Below are positions 13,801 through 29,343 of a stretch of DNA of 64,000 bases, one piece after another. The notes under the pieces were generated by a model, which saw nothing but the letters and a program-made list of their open reading frames with translations, ran no database searches and was not told the origin of the DNA. This DNA comes from Streptomyces sp. TSRI0107 (GTDB lineage: Bacteria; Actinomycetota; Actinomycetes; Streptomycetales; Streptomycetaceae). Position numbers and translations under genes: made by a program. The stretch lies in the NCBI RefSeq assembly GCF_001905845.1, contig NZ_LIVZ01000019.1, forward strand, positions 1 through 64,000, in the 5' to 3' direction. Position 1 is the stretch's first letter. Each line of letters opens with the position of its first letter.

Positions 13801-16800
13801 GCGGGCGGGCCAGTGCGGTTCGAGCGGCACGAAAGCGCCGCCCGCCTTCAGCACCGCGAGCAGCCCGACGACCATCTCCACCGACCGTTCCAGGTGGATG
13901 CCGACCCGGCGTTCGGGGCCGACTCCCAGCCGGATCAGCCGGTGGGCGAGGGCGTTGGCGCGGGCGTCGAGTTCGCCGTACGTCAGCCGGGTGCCGCCCG
14001 GCACGCCGTACTCCACGGCGGTCAGGTGCGGGGTGGCGGCGGCCTGTTCCTCGACCAGTGCGGTGAGGGTGGTCGACGGCATGGGGTGGGCGGTGTCGTT
14101 CCACTCGCCGAGCAGCAGGGAGCGCTCGCGCGGGGTGAGGACGTCGGCGTGGCGCACGGGCCGGTCGGGGTGCCGGGCCAGGTCGGCGGTGAGGCGGACC
14201 AGCCGTTCGGCCAGGTCCTCGGCGCTCTCCCGGTCGTACAGCGCGGTGCTGTAGACCAGCGACCCGTCGATGCCGCCCGCCTCCGGGTGTTCGAAGAGGT
14301 GGAAGGCGAGGTCGGTCTTGGCGGTGTGGAAGCCGACGCGGTGCTCGGTGAGGCCGAGTCCGGCGAACTCCCGGTGCGCGGCGGGCGCCTGCTGGTGGGC
14401 GAGCATGACCTGGAAGAGGGGGTGGCGGCCCATCGAGCGGGCGGGTGCCAGGGCGTCCACCAGCCGTTCGAACGGCACGTCCTGGTGGGCGTAGGCGTCC
14501 AGGTCGGTCTCGCGGACCCGGGCGAGCAGTTCGCGGAAGGTGGGGTCGCCGGAGAGGTCGGTGCGCAGGACCAGGGTGTTGACGAAGAGGCCGACCAGGT
14601 CGTCGAGGGCGGGGTCGGCGCGTCCGGCGACCGGGGTGCCGAGGGGGATGTCGTCGCCCGCGCCGAGCCGGCCGAGCAGCACGGCGACGGCGGCCTGGAG
14701 GGTCATGAACACGGTGCCGCCGCCGGCGGCGGCGAGGTCGCGCAGGGCGGTGTGGACGTCGGCGTCGAGGGTGAAGCCGACGGCGTCGGCGGCGTGGTGG
14801 TGGACGGCGGGGCGCGGTCGGTCCACGGGGAGCTGGAGTTCCTCGGGGAGGCCGGCCAGCCGCCGGGTCCAGTGTTCGAGTCCGTCGTCGGGGAGCCGCC
14901 GCTGCCAGAGGGTGTGGTCGGCGTACTGGACGGTGAGCGGCGGCCAGGCGGGCGCGGTGCCGGTACGGCGGGCGGCGTAGGCGGTCTCCAGGTCGGCGAG
15001 GAGCGGGTCGGCGGACCAGCCGTCGGTGGCGATGTGGTGGACGAGCAGGAGCAGTACGTGGTCGTCGGGGGTGAGGGCGTAGAGGGTGGCGCGGACGGGG
15101 AGTTCGCGGTCGAGGGCGAAGGGGCGGGCGGCGGCCTCGCGGAGGAGGCCGTCCAGTCGCCGGGGGTCGGCGGGCACGGTCTCGAAGGGCACGTCCGGCG
15201 GGGGCAGGACGTGCTGGCGGGGGGTGCCGTCGTCGTCGGGGTAGACCGTGCGCAGCGTCTCGTGCCGGGCCACGACGTCGTTGAGGGCGGCCCGCAGGGC
15301 GTCGGGGTCGAGGGGGCCGGTGAGCCGGTACGCGGTGGGGACGTTGTAGGTGGGGCTCGGGCCCTCCAGCCGGTACAGGAACCACAGCCTGGCCTGCGCG
15401 GACGACAGCGGGAGGGGGTCGGGGCGCACGGGTGCGGGCCGCAGGGCGGGCCGGTCCCGGGCGGGGGTGCCGGCGTCCAGGAGCGGGGCGAGCGCGGCCG
15501 GGGTGGGGGTGTCGAAGACGGCCCGCAGCGGCACGGTGACGCCGTGTGCGGCGCTCAGCCGGTTGACGAGCCGGGTGGCCAGCAGGGAGTGGCCGCCGAG
15601 GGTGAAGAAGTCGTCGTGGACACCGACGGACGGCAGGCCGAGCAGGTCGGCGAAGAGCCCGCACAGGACGGCCTCCGCCGCGGTGCGGGGCGGGGTCGCG
15701 GTGGTGAGGGCCGCGAGGTCGGCGGCGGGCAGCGCACGGCGGTCGAGTTTGCCGTTCGGGGTGAGCGGCAGCGCGTCGAGGAGTACGACGGCCGCGGGCA
15801 CAAGAGCGTCCGGGAGCGTCGCCGCGAGGCGCTGCCGCAGGTCCGCGGGGGCGGGCCGGGCGCCGGGCAGCGGGACGGCGTAGGCCACCAGCCGGGGCTG
15901 ACCGTCCTGGTCCCGGCTGACGGTGACGGCGGCCTGGGAGACGCCGGGCAGGGCGGCGACGGCGGCCTCCGTCTCGCCCGGCTCGACCCGTGTGCCGCGG
16001 ATCTTCACCTGGTCGTCGGTGCGGCCCAGGAACTCCAGTGTGCCCCGGCCGCTCCAGCGCACCAGGTCGCCGGTGCGGTAGAGGCGGGCGCCGGGCGGGC
16101 CGAAGGGGTCGGCGACGAACCGTTCGGCGGTCAGCGCGGGCCGGCCGAGGTAGCCGCGGGCCAGCTGGACGCCGCCCAGGTACAGCTCTCCCGGCACGCC
16201 GGGCGGGACGGGGCGCAGCAGGTCGTCGAGGACGAGGGTGCGGGTGTTCCAGACCGGGCGGCCGATGGGAACCGAGCCGCCCGGTGAGCGGGTGCCCTCG
16301 GCGCACGGCCAGGCGGTGACGTCGACGGCGGCCTCGGTGGGCCCGTACAGGTTGTGCACCTCGGTGCCGTCGAGGAGCCGGGCGCAGCGTTCGGCGAGTT
16401 CGGCGGGAAGGGCCTCGCCGCTGCAGATCACGCGGCGCAGGACGCCTCGGGCGCGGGCGGCGGCGGGGTCGTCGAGGAAGGCCCGCAGCATCGAGGGCAC
16501 GAAGTGCGCGGTGGTGACCCGGCGGGCCTCGATCAGCTCGGCGAGGTGGGCGGGGTCGCGGTGGCCGTCGGGGCGGGCGAGCACGAGCGTGGCCCCGGTG
16601 ATCAGCGGCCAGAAGAACTCCCAGACGGAGACGTCGAATCCGGCCGGGGTCTTCTGCAGGACGCGGTCCTCGCGGCCGAGTCGGTACGTCTCCTGCATCC
16701 ACAGCAGCCGGTTGACGATCGCGGCGTGCGGGACGACGACCCCTTTGGGGCGGCCGGTGGAGCCGGAGGTGTGGATGACGTAGGCGGGGTGTTCCGGCCG

Positions 16801-18752
16801 CAGGGGCGGGTGGAGGTCGGCGGGGTCCGCGTCGGCGAGGCGTCGTCGGGTGCCGGGGTCGTCGAGGAGCAGCAGCGGTGCCGGGGCCGGTGCGGGGAAC
16901 GGGTGGCCGCCGGTGGTGATGATCAGGGCGGGGGCCGTGTCCTCGATGAGCAGCGCCAGCCGTTCGGCGGGGTGGGCGGGGTCCAGGGGCACGTAGGCGC
17001 CGCCCGCCTTCAGCACGGCGAGCAGGGCGACCACCAGGTCGGGGCCGCGTTCCAGGGCCACGCCGACCCGTCGCTCGGGGCCGACGCCGTGCGCGGTGAG
17101 CAGCCGGGCGAGCCGGTTGGCGCGGGCGTGCAGGCCGGCGTAGTCGCAGGCGTTCGGGGTGGTGTCGGTGGCGAGGGCGACGGCGGTCGGGGTGCGGGCG
17201 GCCTGCCGGGCGAGGAGGTCGGTGAGGGTGACGGCGGGGACGGGGCGGTCGGTGGCGTTCCACTCGCGCAGGACGCGGTCCTCCTCGTCGTCCGACGTCA
17301 GCGGCAGCCGGGAGACCGGGAGCGCGGGGTCGGCGAGCGCCGCGGCGAGCAGGGTCTCCAGCCGGCGCAGGAGGCGGTCGACGGTGTCGGGGGTGAACAG
17401 GCCGTCGCGGTGGGTGGCCTCGACGCGCAGCCGGCCGCCGGTGAGGAACGCCTCCAGGGAGAGGTCGAACTGGGTGGTGTCGTTGTGGACCGTCTCCCAC
17501 TCGGCGTGGACGCCGGGCAGGTCCGGCCCTTCGAGGCCCTGGGTGAGGAAGAGCAGCATGACGTCGAACCAGACGGCCCGGCCGGGCTGCCGGGGCGGGC
17601 GCAGTTCCTCGACGAGCCTGTCGAAGGGCATGTCCTGGTGGGCGTAGCCGTCGGTGCACACCCGCCGTACCCGTTCGACGAGTTCGGCGAGACCCGGGTC
17701 GCCTTCGAGGTCGGCGCGCAGGGCGAGGGTGTTGCCGAAGTTGCCGACCAGCTGGTCCAGTCCGGCGAGGTCGCGGTGCATGACGGCCGAGCCGATCGGG
17801 ATGTCGGTGGCGCCGGTGGTGCGGTGCAGCAGGGCCGCCAGCGCGGCGAACAGCACCATGAACGGGGTGGCTCCGGCGGTGCGGGCGAACGCGGTGAGCC
17901 GGTCGGTGACGTCGGTGGCGAAGGTGTGGTGGCGGCGGCCGCCCCGCGCGGTGGGCCGGGCCTCGCGCGGGGCGTCGACGGGCAGGGCGAGCGGGGCGGG
18001 CGGCGGGACCAGGTGGGCGCGCCAGTGGCCGAGGTGCGGGGCGAGCCGCGCGTCGGTCCAGGTCTCGCGCTGCCACAGCGCGTAGTCGGCGTACTGGAGG
18101 GGCAGCGGGGCGAGGCCGGACGGCGCCCCGGTGAGCGCGGCGCGGTACAGGGCGCCGAGATCGCGGGAGAGCGCGTTGAACGTGCCGCCGTCCCAGGCTA
18201 TGTGGTGCACCGTCAGGACGAGCGTGTGGTCCTCGGGTGTGCGTCGTATCAGCAGGGCGCGCAGCGGGTGGTGGGCGGCGAGGTCGAAGGGGGTCGCCGA
18301 GGCGGCGCGGGCCAGGTCGTCGGCGCGCCGGTCCTGCTCCTCGGCGCCGAGCCCGCCCAGATCGGCCGTCTCCCACACCGTCTCCGTCACCGGGTCGACG
18401 ACCTGCTCGGGCGTGCCGTCGGAGCCGGCCGGGTAGCGGGTGCGCAGCACCTCGTGCCGGTCGGCGAGGCCCCGCAGGGCGGTCCGCAGGGCGTCCGCGT
18501 CCAGCGGGCCGCGCAGCCGGATGGCGAGGCAGACGTTGTACGCCGGGCTGTCCGGGTCGAGCTGCTGGAGCAGCCACATCCTCGACTGGGCGTACGACAG
18601 CGGCAGCGGGCCCGCGTCGGCCGGGCGGCGCGGGATGGGCCCGGAGCGAGCGGGTGTGTTCGCCAGGCCGGCGCTCTCCAGCCGGCGGCGCAGCAGTTCC
18701 CGCTTGCGGGCCGCGAGGTCGGCCGCGATGTCGGCCGCGTCAGGTGTCCGCG

Positions 18753-18756
<4 letters not shown>
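10846..18756 (-). CDS. Two-module NRPS: C-A(Ser)-PCP-C-A(fhOrn)-PCP-E
   Basis: 2636 residues. C1 (about 45-480, HHIAWDG), A1 (495-1010), PCP1 (GGHSLLAT), C2 (1110-1540, HHIATDG), A2 (1560-2070), PCP2 (GGDSIVSI), E (2180-2600). A1 reads D-V-W-H-I-S-L-V-D, the serine code. A2 reads D-I-N-Y-W-G-G-I-G, as I recall the code of the formyl-hydroxyornithine domain in coelichelin synthetase CchH. Both C domains start in the LCL style (SxAQxRxWxL). The E domain looks active: DHLAVDGVSW keeps the second His and DG, and the glutamate is kept in ESHGRAE. It should add L-Ser then D-fhOrn. The GTG start overlaps the upstream stop by 4 bp (GTGA), implying coupled translation. An acidic tail (EDLDDFAHAFDD) resembles a docking segment. 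No thioesterase. Confidence 0.93.
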
Positions 18757-23326
<4,570 letters not shown>

Positions 23327-23330
<4 letters not shown>

Positions 23331-26300
23331 CGGTTCCTCCACCTCGCCTTGACCTTGTCGAGCTGGGACGGGCTGAGCGAGACCAGCGGTGTGCCGGTCG
23401 CGGTGAACTCCTCGGGGGCGGGCCCGCCTTCGGGGGTGGCGGCGGTGCTGGCGAGGGCCGCGGGGGTGCGGTGGGTGAAGACGTCGCGCGGGGTGAGGGC
23501 GAGCCCCGCGCGGCGGGCGCGGTCGGCGAGCCGGACGGAGACGATGCTGTCGCCGCCGAGGGTGAAGAAGTCGTCGTGGACGCCGACCTGTCGGAGCCCC
23601 AGCACCTCGGCGAAGAGTGTGCACAGCGCCTTCTCCGCCGCGGTGCGCGGCGGGTCGGGGACGCTGTCGCGGGTGAGGTCGGGGGCGGGCAGGGCGCGCC
23701 GGTCGACCTTGCCGCTGGGGGTGAGCGGAAGGGCGTCGAGGACGACGACGGCGGACGGTACGAGGTGGCCGGGCAGCCGCTCGGCGAGCGCCCGGCGCAG
23801 GCCGGCCGGGTCGGGGGCGCGGCCGGGTTCGGGGACGGCGTAGCCGACCAGGTGCCGCCCGGCCGGGCCGTCCTCGCGGGCGGTCACCGCGGCCCGGCGC
23901 ACCCCGGGCAGGGCCCGCAGGGCGGCCTCGGTCTCGCCGGGTTCGACGCGGAAGCCCCGGATCTTCACCTGGTCGTCGGCCCGGCCCAGGAACTCCAGGG
24001 TGCCGTCGGCACGCGGCCGGGCGAGGTCGCCGGTGCGGTAGAGGCGGCTGCCGGGCGGCCCGTAGGGGTCCGCGACGAACCGTTCGGCGGTGCGGGCTGG
24101 CCGGCCGAGGTAGCCGCGGGCCAGTCCGTCCCCGGCGAGGTACAGCTCGCCGGTCGCGCCGGCCGGTACCGGCCGCAGGAAGGGGTCGAGGACGTGGGCG
24201 CGCGTGTTGGCGACGGGGTGTCCGAGCGGCACCGGGTCGTCGCCGTCCGCGCAGACGTGGAAGAGGCTGTCGCCGGCGGCCTCGGAGCAGCCGTAGAGGT
24301 TGACCAGGCGGGCGTCGGGCCAGCGCCGGGTGATCGCCGCGGCGAGGTCGGGGGTGAGGGGTTCGCCGCTGGATATCCAGGTGCGGACGGAGGCGAAGGC
24401 GCCGGGTGGGGCGGTGTCGACGAGGGTGGCGTACAGGCTGGGGACGGCGGTGAGGAGGGTGACCCGGTGGCGGTCGGCCAGCGCGGCGAGGGCGGCCGGG
24501 TCGCCCGCGTGGTCGTCGTCGGCGAGGGCGACGGGTTCGCCCGCGACGAGGGCGCCGAGCAGTTCGGTGAGGCCGTCGACGAAGCTCAGGGGGCTCTTGG
24601 AGAGCCGTACGCCGTCCTCGCTCAGCTCCCGTCCCCAGGCGAGCCGGTTGGCGAGGGCCCGCTGGGTGCCGACGACGCCTTTGGGGCGGCCGGTGGAGCC
24701 GGAGGTGAACAGCACGTAGGCGGGGTGGTCCGGGGAGAGGGGCGGGGGCGGGCGTAAGGGGGCACCCGGGGGCGTGGCGTCGGGCGGGCACACCGAGTCG
24801 GCGTCGAGGGCGAGGCGTCGGGCTGTCGCCGGGTCGGACACGGTCAGGCGGGGGCGGGCCTCGTCCAGCATGAGGGTGATGCGGTCCCGCGGGTAGGCCG
24901 GGTCGACGGGCATGCAGGCCGCGCCGGCCTTGAGGACCGCGAGGAGTGCGGTCACCAGGTCGGGGCGGCGGGGCAGGGCGACGGCGACCACGGACTCGGG
25001 TCCGGCGCCGCGGGCGGTCAGGGCGGCGGCCAGCCGGTCGGACCGGGCGTCGAGTTCCGCGAAGGTGAGCGTGCCGGTGCCGTGCAGCACGGCGGGCGCG
25101 TGCGGGGTGCGGGCGGCCTGCTCGGCGAAGAGGGCGCGGACCGTGGGGTGCGGGAGGGGGCGGGTGGTGTCCCGGGCGGGAGGCGGGGGTTCGCCGGCCG
25201 CGAGCCGGGCGACGGGGCGTGCGGGGTCGTGGGGGAACTCCCGCAGGAGGCCGGCGAGCCGGTCGGCGAGGCCGGTCACCGTCGCCCGGTCCAGGACGGC
25301 CGGCTGGTACGCGAAGGTCAGGGTCAGCCGGGGGCCGGGCAGCGCGGTGAGGGTCAGCGGGTAGTGGGTGGCGTCGAGCACGGAGACGTCCGTCAGGCGC
25401 AGGTCGTCGAGGGCGCGGGCGATGCCCTCCTCGTCGATCGGGTAGCTCTCGAAGACCAGCAGGGTGTCGAAGAGGACGTCGTGTCCGGCGGCGCGCTGGA
25501 CGTCGGCGAGGCCGAGGTGCCGGTGGTCGAGCAGCGCGGACTGCTCGGCCTGGACGCGGGCGAGCAGGCCGGCGAGCGGTTCGGCGGGGCGCAGCCGTAC
25601 CCGTACGGGGAGGGTGTTGATGAACAGGCCGACCATCGACTCGATGCCGGGCAGGTCGGCGTCACGGCCGGAGACGGTGGCGCCGAGGACGACGTCGGTG
25701 CGGCCGGTGCGGTGGGCCAGGAGCACCGCCCACAGGCCTTGGAGCACGCTGCTGACGGTGACTTTGTGGGCGCGGGCGGCGGCGGTGAGGGCGGCGGTGT
25801 CCGGTTCGGAGAGGGTGACGACGTGCCGTTCGGGCGGTTCGGGCGGCCGGTCGCGGGCGGCGGGGGCGATCAGGGTGGGTTCGTCGAGGCCGGCGAGGGC
25901 GGAGCGCCACGCGGTGCGGGCGGCCTCGCGGTCCTGGCGGGCGAGCCAGGCCAGGTAGTCGCGGTAAGGCCGTATCCGGGGCAGGGCGGCCGGGTCGCCG
26001 CCGGAGCCGTACAGCTGGAACAGCTCGCGCACCAGGAGGGGCGCGGACCAGCCGTCCCAGAGCAGGTGGTGGGAGGTGAGCACCAGCCGGTGGTCGCGCT
26101 CGCCGCAGGTCACCAGGTGGAAGCGGAGCAGCGGGGGGCGGGCCGGGTCGAACCGCTCCTCGCGGTCCTCGGCGAGCAGCCGTCCGAGGGCGGGCGGGCG
26201 CTCGTCCGGTGGGCGGGTCGTCAGGTCGGTGACCCGCCACGGGGTGCGGACCGCGCCGGGGATCACCTGGACGGTGCGCCCGGACCGCTGGGTGCGGAAC

Positions 26301-26503
26301 GCGGCCCGCAGGTTGGCGTGCCGGTCGAGCAGCGCGGAGGCGGCCGTGCGCAGCCGGCCGGGGTCGAGCGGTCCGTCGAGGCGGAGGACCGTCTGCCCGG
26401 TGTAGACGTCCCGGGCGTGCCGGTCGTACAGCGCGTGGAAGACCATGCCCTCCTGCGTCGGGGACAGCGGGAGGACGTCCTCCACGGCCGGGCGGGCCGC
26501 CAT
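23327..26503 (-). CDS. NRPS module C-A(beta-alanine)-PCP
   Basis: 1058 residues: C (about 10-430, HHLLWDG), A (450-940, LFTSGSTGRPKG), PCP (960-1030, GGDSIVSV) and a basic C-terminal tail (SQLDKVKARWRNR) of the kind seen at inter-protein docking ends. The A domain lacks the alpha-amino-binding Asp at the first specificity position and reads V-D-T-T-I-S-L-G-D. The VD..IS..(A/G)D pattern is that of beta-alanine-activating domains. This fits the aspartate decarboxylase gene two positions upstream in the same operon. ATG at 26503 overlaps the MbtH stop by 4 bp (ATGA). Confidence 0.92.
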
Positions 26504-26721
26504 CAGGCGTCGGCCTGGCGCATGGCCTCGGCGAGGCTGCGCGGCCGCATGTCCGTCCAGTGCCGTTCGACGTAGTCCAGGCACGCCGTGCGGCTGTCGG
26601 GGCCGTGCACGCCGGTCCAGCCGGCGGGGACGGGGGCGAAGTCCGGCCACAGGGAGTACTGGCCCTCGTCGTTGACCAGGACGCGGAAGACGCCGTTGTC
26701 GTCGTCGAACGGGTTGGTCAT
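26503..26721 (-). CDS. mbtH: MbtH-like NRPS chaperone
   Basis: 72 residues. It begins MTNPFDDDNGVFRVLVNDEGQYSLWP and carries the three conserved tryptophans and the late RPRSL block typical of the family. MbtH proteins bind adenylation domains and help them fold and work. It sits between the aspartate decarboxylase (3 bp gap) and the beta-alanine NRPS (4-bp overlap), so it is coupled to the NRPS genes. Confidence 0.95.
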   Translation of the reverse strand: MTNPFDDDNGVFRVLVNDEGQYSLWPDFAPVPAGWTGVHGPDSRTACLDYVERHWTDMRPRSLAEAMRQADA

Positions 26722-26724
26722 GGG

Positions 26725-27177
26725 TCAGTCCCTCTCCTGCTCGCGGGTGCGGTGGTGGGGTACGGCGATGGTTCCGGGGAGCTGGCCGGGCGCCCCGGGT
26801 ACGGGTTCGGACGGGTCGGCGCCGAGGGCGACGATCCGGTTGGCCTTGTCGACGTGGACGACGCGGGGCCGGTGGCCGGCGCGTTCGGTGTCGTCGAGCA
26901 CGGCGAAGGACATGACGATGACCAGGTGGCCGGGGCGGATGAGATGGGCGGCCGCGCCGTTGACGCCGAGGACGCCGCTGCCGGGGGCGCCGGGGATGGC
27001 GTAGGTGGTCAGGCGGGCGCCGTTGTCGATGTCGACGACCTGGACGGCCTCGCCGTCGACGATGTCGGCGGCGTCCATGAGGTGCCGGTCGATCGTCAGC
27101 GAGCCGACGTAGTGCAGGTCGGCCTGGGTCACGGTGGCTCGGTGGATCTTGCCGTTGAGCAAGGTGCGCTGCACCAC
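26725..27177 (-). CDS. panD: Aspartate 1-decarboxylase (makes beta-alanine)
   Basis: 150 residues, a pyruvoyl-dependent enzyme that turns L-aspartate into beta-alanine. The self-cleavage site Gly-Ser is seen in LHYVGSLTIDR near residues 24-25, after the conserved KIHRATVTQADLHY block; the NGAAAHLIRPGHLVIVMSF block follows. The C-terminal tail is somewhat longer than in E. coli PanD (126 residues). Start is GTG at 27177 or the adjacent GTG at 27174; the second matches family starts better. It is first in the NRPS operon under an iron box. That makes it an iron-controlled, pathway-dedicated copy rather than the pantothenate gene. Confidence 0.93.
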   Translation of the reverse strand: MVQRTLLNGKIHRATVTQADLHYVGSLTIDRHLMDAADIVDGEAVQVVDIDNGARLTTYAIPGAPGSGVLGVNGAAAHLIRPGHLVIVMSFAVLDDTERAGHRPRVVHVDKANRIVALGADPSEPVPGAPGQLPGTIAVPHHRTREQERD

Positions 27178-27194
27178 TACCCCCTGAGTGTGAC

Positions 27195-27213
27195 TTAGGT
27201 GAGGCTAACCTCA
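27195..27213. promoter_or_regulatory. Iron box for the panD-mbtH-NRPS operon
   Basis: TTAGGTGAGGCTAACCTCA matches the iron-box consensus at 17 of 19 positions. It is 18 bp before panD and overlaps the stop codon of the alpha/beta hydrolase. It should control the 20-kb NRPS transcript. Confidence 0.85.
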
Positions 27214-28023
27214 TTCATCGCGTGTGTGGAAGAACTCCAGCAGCACCCGGTTCACCTCCGCCGGGCGCTCCAGGTAGCCGTAGTGGCCGCAGTCCTCGAT
27301 CTCCCGGTAGAGAGCGCCGGGGATCGCGTCGGCGACCTCGCGGGCCAGGCGCGGCGGCAGGATCAGGTCGTCGGCGAAACCGATCACCAGGCAGGGCACG
27401 GTGATGGCCCGGTAGGCGGCGAGCCGGCCGTCCGGCACGCACAGCTCCGACTGGGCGCGGACGCCCGGCCCGGTGACCGGGGGCGCGCACTCGAAGAGCT
27501 CCAGCCAGTCCTGGACGTGCCGCTCGTCGTCCAGGGTGGCCGGGGACAGGTTCTGCAGGGCACGCGTCCAGGCGGAGTACGCCGGCGGCAGCTTCACCCC
27601 GGCGTCGTACAGGGCGCGTTCCGCGGCGGCCATGGCGGTGCGCAGGGCGTCGGTGCGGCCCCGGGTGGCCATCAGCACGCCCTGGCGGGCGAGTTCGGGC
27701 CGGGCCAGCAGCAGCTCCTGGACGACGTACGCGCCCAGGGAGACGCCGACGACGCGGCAGGGCGCGAGGTCCAGGTGCTCGATCAGGCCGGCGGTGTCGG
27801 CGACCAGGTCGCCGATGGTGAAGCCCTCCGCGCACTCGTCGGTCGGCGGGACGCCCCGGTTGTCGAAGGTGACCGCCCGGTACCCGGCCGCGACCAGCGC
27901 GGGCACCTGGTGGAGGTGCCAGGAGCGGCCGCCGGCGCCCCGGCCCGTCACCAGGACCACCGGATCGCCGTGGCCGGTGTCCTCGTAGTGCAGGCGGATT
28001 CCGTTGATCCGTGCGCTCGGCAT
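27211..28023 (-). CDS. Alpha/beta hydrolase in the siderophore locus
   Basis: 270 residues. The nucleophile elbow GVSLG, the acid in FADDLILPP and the histidine in EDCGHYGYLERP form a complete Ser-Asp-His triad, and the oxyanion region VLVTGRGAGGR is near the start. No signal peptide. The fold fits a stand-alone thioesterase or a ferri-siderophore hydrolase; none of the four NRPS proteins has a thioesterase domain, so product release is one candidate role, but this is only inference. It is transcribed with the exporter gene upstream (27-bp gap). Its stop lies inside the iron box of the NRPS operon. Confidence 0.82.
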   Translation of the reverse strand: MPSARINGIRLHYEDTGHGDPVVLVTGRGAGGRSWHLHQVPALVAAGYRAVTFDNRGVPPTDECAEGFTIGDLVADTAGLIEHLDLAPCRVVGVSLGAYVVQELLLARPELARQGVLMATRGRTDALRTAMAAAERALYDAGVKLPPAYSAWTRALQNLSPATLDDERHVQDWLELFECAPPVTGPGVRAQSELCVPDGRLAAYRAITVPCLVIGFADDLILPPRLAREVADAIPGALYREIEDCGHYGYLERPAEVNRVLLEFFHTRDE

Positions 28024-28050
28024 GCCCCTCCCTGGCGTACGGCCATCTGG

Positions 28051-29334
28051 TCAGTCGGTCGCCTCGACGGGCGCCGGCGGCCGGTCCTCGGTCGCGGGCG
28101 GCCCCTGGAGGGTGGCCCTGCGCAGGCCGGGCATGGCCACCGCGAGGGTCGCCACCCCGGCCAGGCAGACCAGCCCGCCGAGGGCGGCGGCGCCCGCGGA
28201 GGAACCCAACGCCCGTGCCACCAGGCCCGCTTCGAGGTTGCCGACGGACGGGCCGGCGGTCGCCTGGGCGAGCCACAGGCTGCCGACCCGGCCCTGGAGC
28301 CGGTCCGGGGTGTGGTGCTGGAGCAGGGCGCGGCGCAGGATCTCCGAGGCGGTGTCGCCGAAGCCCGCGAGGGCCAGGAAGGCCAGCGCGGGCCACAGGC
28401 CGGGGCTGAGCCCGAAGCAGGTGACGGCCACGCCCCACAGCGCGACCGCGCCGATCAGGGCCCGCCCGGTGTGGTGCACCCGGCCGGTCCAGCCGCTGGT
28501 CAGCGCCCCGCACAGGGAGCCGACGGCGGGGGCGGTGTAGAGCAGTCCGACGGTGGACGGGCCGCCGCCGAAGTGCTCGGTGCCCAGCTCCGGGAAGAGC
28601 GCGTACGGCATCGCGAAGACGACCGCGCACACGTCGATCAGCAGCAGCCCGGCCACCACCTGGCTGCCGCGCAGGAAGCGCAGACCCTCCGCCATCGCGC
28701 GCATCGGCCGCTGCCGCTCCCCCGCCGGGTCCGGCGGCATGGCGGGCAGCGGCGCGAGCAGGGCGAGCCCGACGACGTACACCGCCGCGTCGACGGCGAA
28801 GCACACCGCGACGCCCGGGCCCGCCGCGATCAGCCCGGCGAGCGACGGGCCCAGCACGGCGCCGAGCTGGGCGGTGAGCGTGATCAGCGCCCCGGCGGCG
28901 GCCAGTTGGCCGGGCGCCACCAGGGACGGTGTGGCGGCCATCAGGGCGGGCCCGCCGAGGCCGCTCGCCGCGCCCGCGAGCACGGCCGCCACGTACACGA
29001 ACCACACCCGGGGCTCGGACAGTGCCGCGTTGACCGCCAGACCGGCGATCACCACCGCCGTCACGGCCCGGGTGACCAGCACGATCCGGCGCCGGTCGAC
29101 CCGGTCCGCGAGCAGACCGCCCGCGAGCAGACCGACCAGCAGGGACAGCCCGAGGGCCAGGCTCATCAGGCCGACGCGCACCGAGGAGCCGGTGAGCGTG
29201 TAGATCTGCACGCTCGCCGCGACCGAGGTGAGATGGGTGCCGACCATGGAGATCGCCTGGGTGGCGAACACCAGTCGGAAGGGGCCGCGGGCCCGCAGCG
29301 GCGCGATGTCGACGACGACTTCTCCGAGACGCAC
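28051..29334 (-). CDS. MFS exporter, EntS-like (siderophore export)
   Basis: 427 residues with about 11-12 membrane segments. The N-terminal half has the LADRVDRRRIV loop between helices 2 and 3 typical of the major facilitator superfamily, and the overall layout (RGPFRLVFATQAISMVGTHLT start) is that of EntS-like siderophore exporters. GTG at 29334 is followed directly by conserved sequence. It lies 9 bp after the salicylate synthase stop, so it is probably co-expressed from the iron box at 30.69 kb. Export of the finished siderophore is the likely job. Confidence 0.87.
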   Translation of the reverse strand: MRLGEVVVDIAPLRARGPFRLVFATQAISMVGTHLTSVAASVQIYTLTGSSVRVGLMSLALGLSLLVGLLAGGLLADRVDRRRIVLVTRAVTAVVIAGLAVNAALSEPRVWFVYVAAVLAGAASGLGGPALMAATPSLVAPGQLAAAGALITLTAQLGAVLGPSLAGLIAAGPGVAVCFAVDAAVYVVGLALLAPLPAMPPDPAGERQRPMRAMAEGLRFLRGSQVVAGLLLIDVCAVVFAMPYALFPELGTEHFGGGPSTVGLLYTAPAVGSLCGALTSGWTGRVHHTGRALIGAVALWGVAVTCFGLSPGLWPALAFLALAGFGDTASEILRRALLQHHTPDRLQGRVGSLWLAQATAGPSVGNLEAGLVARALGSSAGAAALGGLVCLAGVATLAVAMPGLRRATLQGPPATEDRPPAPVEATD

Positions 29335-29343
29335 GCCCGGACC

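Noticed and set aside
26725..27177. PanD considered as the primary pantothenate enzyme
   Set aside because: It is the first gene of an iron-boxed NRPS operon with a beta-alanine-type A domain, and panB/panC are not present nearby.
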